Source: JAXLWB01 sp046328715 (GTDB lineage: Bacteria > Chloroflexota > Anaerolineae > Caldilineales > Caldilineaceae). From it: DNA of 64,000 bases. Both the position numbers and the translations under genes were made by a program. The stretch's first letter is position 1. The number at the start of each line of letters is the position of its first letter. Below the pieces are notes generated by a model. It was given only the letters and a program-made list of their open reading frames with translations. It was not told the DNA's origin and ran no database searches. The stretch is taken from the NCBI GenBank assembly GCA_046328715.1, contig JAXLWB010000018.1:62001-126000 (forward strand), written 5' to 3'. Positions 45,318 to 54,845 of the stretch are shown here, one piece after another.

Positions 45318-45542
45318 CTAGTCTCCTTTTGATTGAGTTCCTTCGCCAAGTTGATTCACCGCAATTAGGGTCAGATTGAGGTCACGGATACGCGCCAGCA
45401 CACCGTGCAGCGCCGTTTGATCCAATTCCCCGCTGAGTTGCGTTTCACCATTGGCAAGTCGGGTCATCTGTAGACCGGCGAACCAGTCAGACCACTCGTC
45501 ATCGAGATGACCTTGAATTCGAATGTGATAGACATGTTCCAT
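45318..45542 (-). CDS. Small 74-aa conserved-looking protein beside the LuxR regulator
   Basis: A 74-aa soluble protein with GAGGTG four nt before ATG 45542. It has the form MEHVYHIRIQGHLDDEWSDW followed by an amphipathic segment with 'NGETQLSGELDQTALHGVLARIRDLNLTLIAV'. The 'G.L...W..WF.G......NG.T.LSG.L.DQ..LHG.L..I.DL.L.L..V' pattern is common in small uncharacterised proteins found beside LuxR/MalT genes. It is divergent from the MalT-type regulator at 45719 and 3 nt from the hydrolase that follows, so it leads the same transcript. Confidence 0.8.
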   Translation of the reverse strand: MEHVYHIRIQGHLDDEWSDWFAGLQMTRLANGETQLSGELDQTALHGVLARIRDLNLTLIAVNQLGEGTQSKGD

Positions 45543-45664
45543 CTTGCACCTCGCAATCACTTGTGGCTCTACTCTAGTGCAAGGCTAAAGGTACCGCATC
45601 CAACTCAAGTTAGATTGCGAGGTTAGATTGTTTTGAACCAGGCAAGTGGGATACGCAACTTTTC

Positions 45665-45673
45665 TGTTATAAT
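45665..45673 (+). promoter_or_regulatory. Extended -10 promoter for the MalT-type regulator
   Basis: TGT followed by TATAAT is a TGn extended -10 element, 45 nt upstream of the ATG at 45719. The -35 region at a 17-nt spacing is poor, as is common with extended -10 promoters. It sits in the gap shared with the divergent minus-strand gene. Confidence 0.5.
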
Positions 45674-45718
45674 AGCGACCGTGACGTGTTCCAGAATCTA
45701 TGGGGGAGCAAGCTGTCC

Positions 45719-48448
45719 ATGTCGAACCTGTTGTTACCGACCAAACTCTATGCACCACCTGCACGCGCTCATTTGTTACATCGCCCCGCGCTCTTCGCTA
45801 GACTCAATCACGAAGAATTGCGTCCACTGACGCTAATTGCCGCACCAGCCGGTTTTGGCAAGACCACACTGGTTGCAGAATGGATGGCACAAAACAAACA
45901 ACCGGTAGCCTGGCTCTCGCTCGAAGACGATGACAACGAGGTGGGACGTTTTCTCACCTACCTTGTAGCGGCACTACGTACCCTTACCAACAACGATTTG
46001 GGCCAAGATGCGTTGGCCATGCTGCAATCTCCCCAACCTCCACCGGTACGATCCATTCTCCACACCTTGGCGCACGAGTTGATCCGTGACTTGCCGCCCT
46101 CTGTGTTGGTGCTCGACGACTATCATGTTATCAACGCCCAGCCGATTCATAATGCTGTGCTTTTTTTGCTGGAACACGTTCCCATCCTGCGCTGGATCAT
46201 CAATACGCGTGTCGATCCAGCCCTACCATTGGGTCGCCTGCGGGCGCGTCAGCAGCTTTTGGAGTTACGCGCGGCGGATCTGCGTTTTAGCGAAGGGGAG
46301 ACGAGCCAGCTTCTCAATGAGATCATGCAGTTGGCCTTGACGGTACAGTCGGTGCAAGAACTCCACGCCAAGACTGAAGGTTGGATCGCAGGTCTGCAAT
46401 TGGCCAGCCTTGCCATGCAGGGCAACCCGGCACGCAGCGACTTCATCCATGATTTCTACGGCAGCCATCGCTATATCGCCGACTACCTAGCCGACGAGGT
46501 GCTCAACCACCTGCCGGATCATCTTCAGGAGTTTCTGCTGCACACGTCGATTTTGGAACGGATGTGTGCTGAGTTATGCAACGCCGTGAATGAGGATCAA
46601 ACGCTGCCAGCGCAGACCCTATTGGAGGAGCTAGAGCGGGCCAATCTTTTCCTGATTCCGCTCGACGGGGATCGGCACTGGTATCGCTATCACCATCTTT
46701 TTGCCGATCTCTTACGGCAACGGCTACAACATCGCCAGCCGCAAAGAGTTGCCGAACTGCATCGCCGCGCAGCAACATGGTTGGCAGCCAATGGCTTCCT
46801 GGATGATGCCATTCGCCATCTGATCGCAGGCAAGGCGCTTCCTCAGGCGGCCGATCTGTTGGAGCAGAATCATGAGACGCTCTGGATGCAAGGGCGCGTT
46901 GCGACGTTGCATCACTGGCTCTCCTTTCTACCCGCCGAGCTGCTTGCCGATCGTCCGCGCCTGTTATTGGCACAAGTCTGGACGCATGTGCTCAGCGACG
47001 CCGATGCGACTGTAATTACGGCACTCTTCCAGCAGATCGAAGCAGCGCTTGCACATGCCGCTTCTACCCAGGCGGCTGAGGCGCAAAAGAACATTAGAGA
47101 ATTGCGAGGTGTGTTGGCAGCGATCCGTGCTGTCTACCACAGCAAACATGAAGAAAGCGCGGCTGTGATTGCCAATGCCGAGCAGGCGTTGGCCGATCTT
47201 CCCGCTTCGATTGGTAGTTGGCGCAGCATCGCCTTGATGTGTCTGGGTTTTGCCCATGAGATGAAGGGCGACGTGAACGCTGCGGAAACGACCTTTGTCG
47301 AAGCGATTCGCCTGTGCCAGCGGATTGGGAACCATTATTCCGCCTTCGTCACAGCACGAAGTTTGGCGCGCACCTACCTGACCCAAGGCAAGCTACATCT
47401 GGCTGCGGCCACCTATCGCGATGCGCTTGACCAAGCCACGCAACACGGCATCGGGCAACTGCCGCATACGGCGCATGTCCACATCAATCTGGGTCGACTC
47501 CACTATGAATGGAACGATTTGGAAGCCGCGGCAGCCCAGTTGCAAATGGGGATCGAGCGGCACCAGGATCAGGCAGTCAATTGGATTCAGATTGAAGCGT
47601 ATCTGCTGCTGGCGCGTGTCCGATGGGTTCAGGGCGAAGTTGCGACGGCTGAGGCACTGATCGGGCAAGCCGAACAACTCGCGCAGACCAGCAAATTTGA
47701 ATGGATCAAGGTGGCAACCGCCAGCAGTCTGGTGACGATTCGTCTGCTCTTTGGACAAGACGAAGGTGGCGAGCAGTGGCTTGTGCAGGCACAACCGCAA
47801 TGGACAGATGAACTCAACCGGATCAGTGAGGGCGAACATCTCAGCGCAGCACGCGTTTTGATCCACCAGCACAGAACGGCGGAGGCTTTATCTTTCCTCG
47901 TCCATATTACCCAGGAGGCCGAACGTAGCGGTCGCATGAAAGCCGTCGTAGAAAGTGGCGTTCTGGCGGCCCTGGCCTATCAGCTTCAGGGCGAGCGCCA
48001 GTCGGCTAAGGAAACATTACTCAAGGTATTGATTCTGGCGGAACTGGAAGGCTATCTCCGTACTTTTGTCGATGAAGGCGAAGCCATGCGGCAGTTGTTG
48101 ATTGAATGTGCAACATGGCTTGGACTACACCCCAACACAGCGCAAAATCACAAATTGTTGCTTTATGTAGATAAAGTCTTGACTGCTTTCCCACAAGCAG
48201 TGATACAGGCGAGCGAGGGTTTGTCGACCCAAAAATCCAAAACTCAACCATTGGTGGAGCCACTTTCTGACCGTGAACTTGAGTTGCTTCACTTGATGGC
48301 CGCCGGTCTTTCGAATCAGGAGATCGCAGAAAGGCTCATCATTACGTTGGGAACTGTCAAGTCACATGCGAATCATATCTTTGGCAAATTGGGCGTGCAA
48401 GGCCGCGTCAAAGCGATCAATCAGGCACGTGAGTTGGCGCTGATTTAA
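45719..48448 (+). CDS. MalT-type LuxR-family transcriptional regulator (STAND ATPase)
   Basis: A 909-aa regulator. Walker A APAGFGKTT (42-50) opens the NTPase domain, with Walker B-like 'SVLVLDDYH' (about 140), then winged-helix and helical-repeat segments, a long TPR-like sensor (about 360-830), and a C-terminal LuxR helix-turn-helix 'LSDRELELLHLMAAGLSNQEIAERLIITLGTVKSHANHIFGKLGVQGR' (about 843-900). ATG 45719 follows GGGGGAG and 'SNLLLPTKLYAPP', the usual MalT-like N-terminus; the in-frame codon at 45686 is unlikely. It is divergent from the small gene/beta-lactamase/CPBP cluster and probably regulates it or the downstream genes. The ligand is unknown. Confidence 0.92.
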   Translation: MSNLLLPTKLYAPPARAHLLHRPALFARLNHEELRPLTLIAAPAGFGKTTLVAEWMAQNKQPVAWLSLEDDDNEVGRFLTYLVAALRTLTNNDLGQDALAMLQSPQPPPVRSILHTLAHELIRDLPPSVLVLDDYHVINAQPIHNAVLFLLEHVPILRWIINTRVDPALPLGRLRARQQLLELRAADLRFSEGETSQLLNEIMQLALTVQSVQELHAKTEGWIAGLQLASLAMQGNPARSDFIHDFYGSHRYIADYLADEVLNHLPDHLQEFLLHTSILERMCAELCNAVNEDQTLPAQTLLEELERANLFLIPLDGDRHWYRYHHLFADLLRQRLQHRQPQRVAELHRRAATWLAANGFLDDAIRHLIAGKALPQAADLLEQNHETLWMQGRVATLHHWLSFLPAELLADRPRLLLAQVWTHVLSDADATVITALFQQIEAALAHAASTQAAEAQKNIRELRGVLAAIRAVYHSKHEESAAVIANAEQALADLPASIGSWRSIALMCLGFAHEMKGDVNAAETTFVEAIRLCQRIGNHYSAFVTARSLARTYLTQGKLHLAAATYRDALDQATQHGIGQLPHTAHVHINLGRLHYEWNDLEAAAAQLQMGIERHQDQAVNWIQIEAYLLLARVRWVQGEVATAEALIGQAEQLAQTSKFEWIKVATASSLVTIRLLFGQDEGGEQWLVQAQPQWTDELNRISEGEHLSAARVLIHQHRTAEALSFLVHITQEAERSGRMKAVVESGVLAALAYQLQGERQSAKETLLKVLILAELEGYLRTFVDEGEAMRQLLIECATWLGLHPNTAQNHKLLLYVDKVLTAFPQAVIQASEGLSTQKSKTQPLVEPLSDRELELLHLMAAGLSNQEIAERLIITLGTVKSHANHIFGKLGVQGRVKAINQARELALI

Positions 48449-48632
48449 CATTCCGATGCTCACGTCACGATTTGTGAACTGGTAACAGGGCTACAGCACC
48501 AATTAGTAATGAAAAAGGAATTGGTAAGCGGATGACATAGATAGAACGGATTATTGCGGATCTTTTTACCGGTTTTGATCCTTGTCTATCCCGGCAATTT
48601 CCGTTTGCTCCGCGTACCAAAAGGCAATCGCA

Positions 48633-51600
48633 ATGACCTCTCTACTCCAGATTCAGTTACTCGGCGACTTTCGATTGGAGGTTGGCGGTACATTGATCAC
48701 GGCCTTAAATGCCGACCGCCCGCAGTCGCTGCTTGCCTATCTGCTGCTGCATCGCCAGGCACCGCAGCCACGTCCACACATTGCTTTTTTGATGTGGCCC
48801 GATTCGAGCGAGGAGCAGGCGCTCAACAACCTGCGCAATTTATTGCACAAACTACGGCGTGTGCTGCCCAAGGCCGATGACTTTTTGGCGGTGGATAATC
48901 TAACCGTGCAATGGCGACCCGACGCACCGTTTCGATTGGATGTGGCTGACTTTGAAGCCGCACTTGCCCAGGCGCGCAAGGCGACCGATTGCGAGCGTGC
49001 GCAACAGTGGCTGGAGCAGGCGCTGGCGAGCTACGGGGGTGACCTGTTGCCCGGCAACTACGACGACTGGCTGATTGCACTGCGTGAAGAACTACGACAA
49101 CAGAAGATCGAAGCGCTGCATAAACTGATTACACTGCTCGAACAACAAGGGGAATACCGCGCCGCGCTGCGCTTTGCCCAGCGTTTACTTCAGCAAGACG
49201 AATTGGATGAGGCCGCCTATGTCTTACAGATGCGACTCTATGCGCTCAGTGGCGACCGGGCGGGGATTCGGCGTGTTTACCAAAGTTGTGTTGATGCCTT
49301 GGCCCGTGAACTCGACGTCGAACCAAGCCCAGCCACCCAGGCAGCCTATGAGCAATATCTGCGTGCGCCTTCTCCGATAACGGTTGCTCCGCTTGCGCGC
49401 GGTTCAACACCAATTGTCACAACGGATCCCGTTGTGCCGACGCCGGATGCCAATCAAAACAATCTCTCTGTAATAGATAGTGTTACGCCAAGTTTAGCAC
49501 CCAGTTCCGTGGTCACGCCGTCTCTGTTCCGCCCTCGCCCTTTGCCCGCGCCGCGCACAAATTTTCTAGGGCGCAGCCACGAACTGGCTGAACTAAGCTC
49601 ACGACTGGCAGATCCAGCATGTCGTCTGCTGACGATCATTGGACCTGGCGGCATGGGGAAGACACGGCTGGCGCTAGAGACGGCGAGAAGCCATCAATCC
49701 ATCTTTGCAGACGGCGTGGCCTTTGTCTCATTAGCCCCGCTGGAGTCGGTGGAACAGATCCACAGTGCGATCGCAGACGCCCTCAACGTTTCCTATCAAA
49801 GAGACGTCTCACCTAGCGAACAATTGCTCCACGTTCTGCGGGAAAAGGAACTGCTCTTGATGCTGGACAACTTCGAACACCTGCTTGTAGGGGCGGAACT
49901 GCTCTCGACTATTCTGGATGATACCACGCGGGTCAAACTCTTGGTCACCTCGCGCGAGCGCCTGAATTTGCAAGAAGAGTGGCTCTTTGAATTGGGTGGC
50001 TTGTCGGTTACTGCGGAGCCAGCAGTAGATGGTGCGGAAAGTGAGGCGGTATCCTTGTTTCTGCAAAGTGCCCGGCGAGTCCGCCAGGAATTTTCACCAT
50101 CCCCAACCGACTTGAAGGTGATCCGACAACTCTGCCAACTGGTCGGCGGGCTGCCCTTGGGCATCGAATTGGCGGCGACCTGGATCAGGCTGCTCGCTTG
50201 CCGCGAGATTCTTGATGAAGTTCAACGCAGTCTCGACTTTCTCTCGACGTCGCTGCGCAACCTGCCGGAGCGTCACCGCAGCTTGCGCGCTGTCTTCGAT
50301 CACTCGTGGGCCTTACTCTCTGATCCAGAGCAGAGGCTCTTCTGCAGACTCAGCATCTTTCAAGGTGGCTTTACCCGGACGGCAGCCGAAAAAGTGGCTG
50401 GGGCCACCTTGCCACTGCTGGCCGCCTTGGTCGACAAATCGTTACTACAACTGAGCGGAACGGGCCGTTTTACGCTGCATCAATTGCTGCACCAGTATGC
50501 ACAGGAAAAGCTAACGGAAGCAGCAGAAATCAGCGAGTTGCGCAATCGACACTTGCGCTTCTTCTTGAACTATGTCGAGGAAACTCAGTTGGCTGATGAG
50601 CAGCAGACACTGTGGCTGGAACAGATTGCAACTGAGTCCGAAAATCTGTGGGCGGCGTTGCACTGGTCAACCACAGGTGGTGATGTAGAAAGTGGCATGC
50701 GCTTGGTATATGCCCTGCATTCTTACTCGGAGAGACGCGGCTTCTGGCGCGAGGAGTATGAATGGCTCGTGCGTCTACTGGCACTTCCTACTGCCGAGTC
50801 GACCAATTTGCTGCGCGCACGCCTGTTGCTCTACACGGGTCAGTCGGCGTTGCAACTGGTTGACTCGACGACAGCGGCAGCCCATTACAACACAAGTTTA
50901 GCGCTTGCACGACAGCTACAATCAGCGCCTGATATTGTGATGGCCCTCATCGGGCTGGGTGACAGCCAAGCCGATCATGCGGCGGCACAGCGACTCTATG
51001 AGGAAAGCCTGGCGCTGAGTCGTGAAATAGACTTTCGCGAGGGTCAAGCGCAGGCCATGACCTGTCTAGGCCATTTGTACTCGGGTGCGGGCGATTTCGA
51101 TCAGGCTACGAAGCTCTATGAGGAAGCTCTTGCCATGTTGCAAGAACTCGGGGATCGAGTGGCCGCTACCGGGTTGCTGCGCAATCTCGGCACCGTTGCC
51201 TTCGCCAGAGGAGCCTATATGCAAGCCCGCACACTGTACGAAGAATGTTTGCGTGTCTATCGTGAACTAGACCGCCGATCTGGCGTCATGGCACTACTCA
51301 ACGATCTGGCCGATGTGGCCCTGGCCTATGGCGAGACCACGCAGGCGACGCAACTTTATGGCGAAAGTTTGGTCCGGGCGAACGAATTGGGTAATAAATG
51401 GAGCATGGCCTGGAATTTTGAGAGTCTAGGAAAAGTTGCAGTGCGGGAAGAGCAATACGAACGAGCAGCTTATCTCTTTGGTTGCGCCGAACGTCTCTTC
51501 CAAGCCATTTCGGCACGGCTGCGCCAGGATGACATTGCCGAACATGAACGCATGTTGGCCCTCTGCCGCGCCAAACTTGGTGCAGCAACGTTTGCCGCAC

Positions 51601-51689
51601 ATCATCAGCAGGGTCATGGCGCATCACTCGAAGTTGCCATCAAAATTGCCTTGGCTACCGACGATTCTCCCAAACCAGTATCCATCTAA
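48633..51689 (+). CDS. AfsR/SARP-like regulator: winged HTH, BTAD, NB-ARC and TPR domains
   Basis: A 1018-aa multidomain protein. The N-terminus 'LLQIQLLGDFRLEVGG' begins a SARP-type winged helix (to about 90) with 'NNLRNLLHKLRRVLP', followed by a BTAD helical domain (about 95-245) ending 'YEQYLRAPSP'. A Pro/Thr-rich linker leads to an NB-ARC/STAND ATPase with Walker A GPGGMGKTR (337-345) and 'LLLMLDNFEHL'. TPR repeats fill the C-terminus (about 640-960). AAAAGG is eight nt upstream of ATG 48633; an upstream TTG is rejected. This is the second STAND regulator in a row, 185 nt after the MalT type. It lacks a LuxR domain, so DNA binding would be through the N-terminal winged helix. Confidence 0.9.
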   Translation: MTSLLQIQLLGDFRLEVGGTLITALNADRPQSLLAYLLLHRQAPQPRPHIAFLMWPDSSEEQALNNLRNLLHKLRRVLPKADDFLAVDNLTVQWRPDAPFRLDVADFEAALAQARKATDCERAQQWLEQALASYGGDLLPGNYDDWLIALREELRQQKIEALHKLITLLEQQGEYRAALRFAQRLLQQDELDEAAYVLQMRLYALSGDRAGIRRVYQSCVDALARELDVEPSPATQAAYEQYLRAPSPITVAPLARGSTPIVTTDPVVPTPDANQNNLSVIDSVTPSLAPSSVVTPSLFRPRPLPAPRTNFLGRSHELAELSSRLADPACRLLTIIGPGGMGKTRLALETARSHQSIFADGVAFVSLAPLESVEQIHSAIADALNVSYQRDVSPSEQLLHVLREKELLLMLDNFEHLLVGAELLSTILDDTTRVKLLVTSRERLNLQEEWLFELGGLSVTAEPAVDGAESEAVSLFLQSARRVRQEFSPSPTDLKVIRQLCQLVGGLPLGIELAATWIRLLACREILDEVQRSLDFLSTSLRNLPERHRSLRAVFDHSWALLSDPEQRLFCRLSIFQGGFTRTAAEKVAGATLPLLAALVDKSLLQLSGTGRFTLHQLLHQYAQEKLTEAAEISELRNRHLRFFLNYVEETQLADEQQTLWLEQIATESENLWAALHWSTTGGDVESGMRLVYALHSYSERRGFWREEYEWLVRLLALPTAESTNLLRARLLLYTGQSALQLVDSTTAAAHYNTSLALARQLQSAPDIVMALIGLGDSQADHAAAQRLYEESLALSREIDFREGQAQAMTCLGHLYSGAGDFDQATKLYEEALAMLQELGDRVAATGLLRNLGTVAFARGAYMQARTLYEECLRVYRELDRRSGVMALLNDLADVALAYGETTQATQLYGESLVRANELGNKWSMAWNFESLGKVAVREEQYERAAYLFGCAERLFQAISARLRQDDIAEHERMLALCRAKLGAATFAAHHQQGHGASLEVAIKIALATDDSPKPVSI

Positions 51690-51925
51690 AACTGACAAAG
51701 AACCTCCTCGCAGTATTTCCTCGAATCCACATGGCGACCGACTTCATCACCACGCTGGCTACGCTCACCAACCTATGCAAAAGGCTAGGACATATCTCGC
51801 TATCTGACCGGTGCTAGGGGAGGAATTCTAGCCGATCCTTATAGACAGACACGTAGCGACAACATCTTTTATTTGGCGCGCTTTTTCGTTGTAAGGAGTG
51901 TCTAGTTGTTCCTCGGAGGAGTTCT

Positions 51926-52297
51926 ATGAGCAACAGACAGCTCGTAAAAGATCTGTTCGTTTGGGGATTCGCTCTGTGGCTGATCGGCTACATCTTGGGC
52001 ATCGTCTTTTTCTTGTTCCTTCCGCCATCGCGCATTGGCTGGGCTGTCCTGCCGATTGGGGTGATGATTACCTGTTGGGTCTTACTGAAACAGGTGCAAG
52101 GTAACAATTTCAGCCACTATCTGAGCGTGTCCGCAGTTTGGACCATGATTGCGGTCGTGCTCGATTACTTGTTGATTGTCCAAGCATTAAAACCAGCCGA
52201 TGGCTATTACAAGTTCGATGTTTATCTCTACTACACGCTAACTTTTGCCCTGCCGCTTCTCCTCTATTGGTGGAAAAAATCCAACGGATACCTATGA
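51926..52297 (+). CDS. Small membrane protein of unknown function, four helices
   Basis: A 123-aa protein with four hydrophobic segments (about 10-35, 40-58, 64-86, 98-114) and a short basic tail. TCGGAGGAG before the ATG is a strong site. No domain is recognised. Its last codons overlap the ATG of the next gene (ATGA), showing translational coupling. It is the first of three same-strand genes that end with a beta-lactamase-fold hydrolase. Confidence 0.75.
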   Translation: MSNRQLVKDLFVWGFALWLIGYILGIVFFLFLPPSRIGWAVLPIGVMITCWVLLKQVQGNNFSHYLSVSAVWTMIAVVLDYLLIVQALKPADGYYKFDVYLYYTLTFALPLLLYWWKKSNGYL

Positions 52298-53037
52298 ACC
52301 GACTTTCACAACCTCAACATAGCAATCCGACCTACAGGATCGCCGTGCAATTCGGCTTCTGGATGGCGCTTCTCCTTGCAGTCGCAACTACGGTTGCTTT
52401 TGGCATTGCAATCACAACGATGCCGATCTCAGGCCCGTTTTGTGTGAGCGATTGCGTCACCTATCCCTATGAGACGGTGGCCGATCATGTCCCTGGCGAT
52501 TACATTTGGATGGTTCCTGGCGCACTGATAGCACCGATCGTAGTGATCCTGATGGTCTGCATTCACCACTACGCCGCTGTGGAGAAGAAGCTTTTTAGCC
52601 AAATCGGCGTGATCTTTGCTGCGATCTATACCGCACTGATTGCGGTTGATTACTACATTCAGCTCGCCGTGATCCAGCCCAGTCTGTTGCGTAGCGAGTT
52701 CGAAGGGATAGCATTGATCTCACAGTACAATCCACACAGCATCTTTATCGCCCTGGAAGATTTGGGTTATGTGATGTTAGCCCTGACATTCCTCTTGATT
52801 GCCCCGGTTTTTACAGGCAAACAGCGACTTAGCGGGGTGCTACGCTGGCTTTTCCGCATCAGTTCACTGCTGGCCCTGGGTGGATTCGTTCTCTACCATC
52901 TGATCTACGGTTACAACCTGGAATACCGCTTTGAAGTCTTCGTCATTGCAGTCGATTGGGTGACATTAATTGTGGCTGGCGTGTTAGTGGCAATTTTCTT
53001 CAGAAGTATGCTGCAAAAAGCAGGTAAAGGTGTGTAG
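52294..53037 (+). CDS. Polytopic membrane protein of unknown function, six helices
   Basis: A 247-aa protein with about six hydrophobic segments (18-40, 70-95, 108-132, 155-175, 185-205, 220-240). Segment one is followed by a loop 'CVSDCVTYPYETVADHVPGDYIW' with two Cys. The ATG overlaps the TGA of the previous gene by four nt, and the 3' end overlaps the hydrolase gene by eight nt, so the three genes form one operon. I do not recognise a family. Confidence 0.75.
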   Translation: MNRLSQPQHSNPTYRIAVQFGFWMALLLAVATTVAFGIAITTMPISGPFCVSDCVTYPYETVADHVPGDYIWMVPGALIAPIVVILMVCIHHYAAVEKKLFSQIGVIFAAIYTALIAVDYYIQLAVIQPSLLRSEFEGIALISQYNPHSIFIALEDLGYVMLALTFLLIAPVFTGKQRLSGVLRWLFRISSLLALGGFVLYHLIYGYNLEYRFEVFVIAVDWVTLIVAGVLVAIFFRSMLQKAGKGV

Positions 53038-54583
53038 CAGAAAATTTCTCTTCCCATCGTTGCTGTTTTGCGCCTTAATTGCGCTCATCCTGCGCCTGTT
53101 CGTGAGGAGTGCTTCGGCAAAGCCAGCCAACCCAAACACCCCCTACGATGCCATCGACGTGTACATCGAACAGCAACTGAAGCGGCTAAACCTCCCTGGC
53201 GCGTCGCTCGCCATCATCGAAGGTGACCAGATTGTACACCTGCGCGGCTTTGGCAAAGCCCGTCCTGACGGCGATGTACCCACTCCACAGACGCCCTTCT
53301 TCATTGGCTCCACCACCAAATCGTTTACGGCCTTGGCGATCATGCAGCTTGTCGAAGCCGGCAAGGTTGAGCTAGACGCCCCGGTGCAACGTTACCTGCC
53401 CTGGTTCCGTGTGGCAGATCCCCAGGCATCCGCCCAGATGACAGTACGCCATCTGCTCAATCAGACCAGCGGTCTGCCGCTCCTGCCCAGTTGGCAACTC
53501 CTCGCCGATTTTGATGATCATCCCGGCGCCACGGAACGGCAAGTGCGCGGCTTGGCAAGGCTAGCACTCAGCCAGCCTCCCGGTGCAGCATTCGAGTACA
53601 GCAACTTGAATTACAACGTATTGGGGCTGATCATTGAGGTTGCCAGTGGTGAACCGTACGCAGATTACATCCAAAATCATATCTTTCTCGCCTTGGGCAT
53701 GAGTCACAGCTACACATCAAAGGCCGCAGCCAAGGAAGAAGGGCTGGCAGTAGGCCATCAAACCTGGTTCGGCATCCCAATTGCCGTGCCCAATCTACCG
53801 GTGCCAAGTGGGTCGCTGCCTTCCGGCCAACTCATCTCCAGTGCGGGAGATATGGGCCATTATCTGATTATGCACCTGAACGAGGGTCGCTACGGGGAAG
53901 CGCAACTCCTTTCGCCCGCAGGCATCGCCGAGTTACATCGCCCGGCGGTAGATGCTAGTTCGTTTGGCGTCAGAGAACAGTACGGAATGGGCTGGTATAT
54001 CGAAGAGCAAGGGCAGACGAAGCTCATCTGGCATAGCGGGATGATTCCCGACTTTTATACCTACATGGCGCTGCTACCAAAACAGAAGAAGGGCGTAGTT
54101 CTGCTCGTCAACGCCAATCATTTTATGATGCAACTCACCATGACAGAGGTTGGCGCAGGCATGGCCGCACTACTGGCAGGCAATCCGCCTGCGCCGATCC
54201 AGCTTGGGTTCATCCCCTGGATGGTGCGTAGTCTGCTCCTCATTCCGCTCCTGCAAATCGTTGGCGTTGCTGCCACGCTTTGGCGCTTGCGCCGCTGGTA
54301 CCAAGATCCGCAGTCTCGCCCCAGCCGTGGGCGGATGTGGGGGCTGCACATTCTCCTACCGCTGTTCCCGAATCTGCTACTAGCAGCGCTTCCAATCTAT
54401 CTGCTGAGCAGTAAGTTACTTGGTTTTATGCTGCTCTTTGCGGCGGATTTTTCCTGGACCACTCTGATCTGCGGCGGCTTTGCCGGAGTCTGGAGCTTCG
54501 TGCGAATTGGGTTGATCCTCCGCGTCCTGCGACAAAATACAGAAAAGAGGTACAGCGAGACCGTACAGGCCACCCCTGTGTAG
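53030..54583 (+). CDS. Serine beta-lactamase-fold hydrolase with C-terminal membrane domain
   Basis: A 517-aa exported protein starting at a GTG that overlaps the previous gene by eight nt. A signal/anchor segment (8-24) precedes a class C beta-lactamase/PBP-like domain with S94-T-T-K97, Y-S-N in FEYSNLNYNVLG and 'HSGMIPD'. Three hydrophobic helices follow (about 395-500), the same layout as the protein at 40374, to which it is visibly similar ('MQLVEAGKVELDAPVQRY' in both). The two are probably paralogs. The coding partners here are two unknown membrane proteins instead of CPBP proteases. Confidence 0.87.
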   Translation: MCSRKFLFPSLLFCALIALILRLFVRSASAKPANPNTPYDAIDVYIEQQLKRLNLPGASLAIIEGDQIVHLRGFGKARPDGDVPTPQTPFFIGSTTKSFTALAIMQLVEAGKVELDAPVQRYLPWFRVADPQASAQMTVRHLLNQTSGLPLLPSWQLLADFDDHPGATERQVRGLARLALSQPPGAAFEYSNLNYNVLGLIIEVASGEPYADYIQNHIFLALGMSHSYTSKAAAKEEGLAVGHQTWFGIPIAVPNLPVPSGSLPSGQLISSAGDMGHYLIMHLNEGRYGEAQLLSPAGIAELHRPAVDASSFGVREQYGMGWYIEEQGQTKLIWHSGMIPDFYTYMALLPKQKKGVVLLVNANHFMMQLTMTEVGAGMAALLAGNPPAPIQLGFIPWMVRSLLLIPLLQIVGVAATLWRLRRWYQDPQSRPSRGRMWGLHILLPLFPNLLLAALPIYLLSSKLLGFMLLFAADFSWTTLICGGFAGVWSFVRIGLILRVLRQNTEKRYSETVQATPV

Positions 54584-54601
54584 GCATAAAAGGAGTGTTC
54601 T

Positions 54602-54724
54602 ATGAGCACTATCCCTATCGACTTTTTGGACTTGGTCAACGGCCCACGCATAGAGGACTTAACTACGAGTTACAGTGGCAGTGATACATACTCAGACATT
54701 ATGTATCACTGCCACTGGGTTTGA
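54602..54724 (+). pseudogene. 40-codon ORF: possible remnant of a PPOX/FMN-binding gene interrupted by a hairpin
   Basis: AAAAGGAG precedes ATG 54602 by six nt, an excellent site. The first residues, STIPIDFLDLVNGPR, resemble the start of F420/FMN-dependent pyridoxamine-phosphate-oxidase-like proteins, as remembered ('MSTIP..FLDLL.GP'). The frame then runs into a perfect 18-bp hairpin (54673-54717) and ends. It may be a truncated gene, a leader peptide or chance. Confidence 0.3.
54673..54717. terminator. Perfect 18-bp hairpin after the hydrolase operon
   Basis: CAGTGGCAGTGATACATA (54673-54690) pairs exactly with 54700-54717 around the loop CTCAGACAT. It lies 90 nt after the beta-lactamase-fold gene and could end its transcript, though only a short GGTTT follows. 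Confidence 0.6.
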
Positions 54725-54845
54725 TCGGGCATCAAACCGCCGCTCATATACTCAGAACGACCCACGTCTTATTTGAACTCTGTATGCGTGCCATTTACAC
54801 TGAAGGGAGCATTTTCAAGCAATGAACCAAGAGGAGTACAACCAG

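Noticed and set aside
46503..46973. 156-aa minus-strand ORF inside the MalT-type regulator
   Set aside because: Antisense shadow with Arg/Pro-rich composition and no start signal.
51690..51925. Short ORF near 51700-51810 after the AfsR-type gene
   Set aside because: Out-of-frame continuation of the AfsR 3' end without a start site; no domain.
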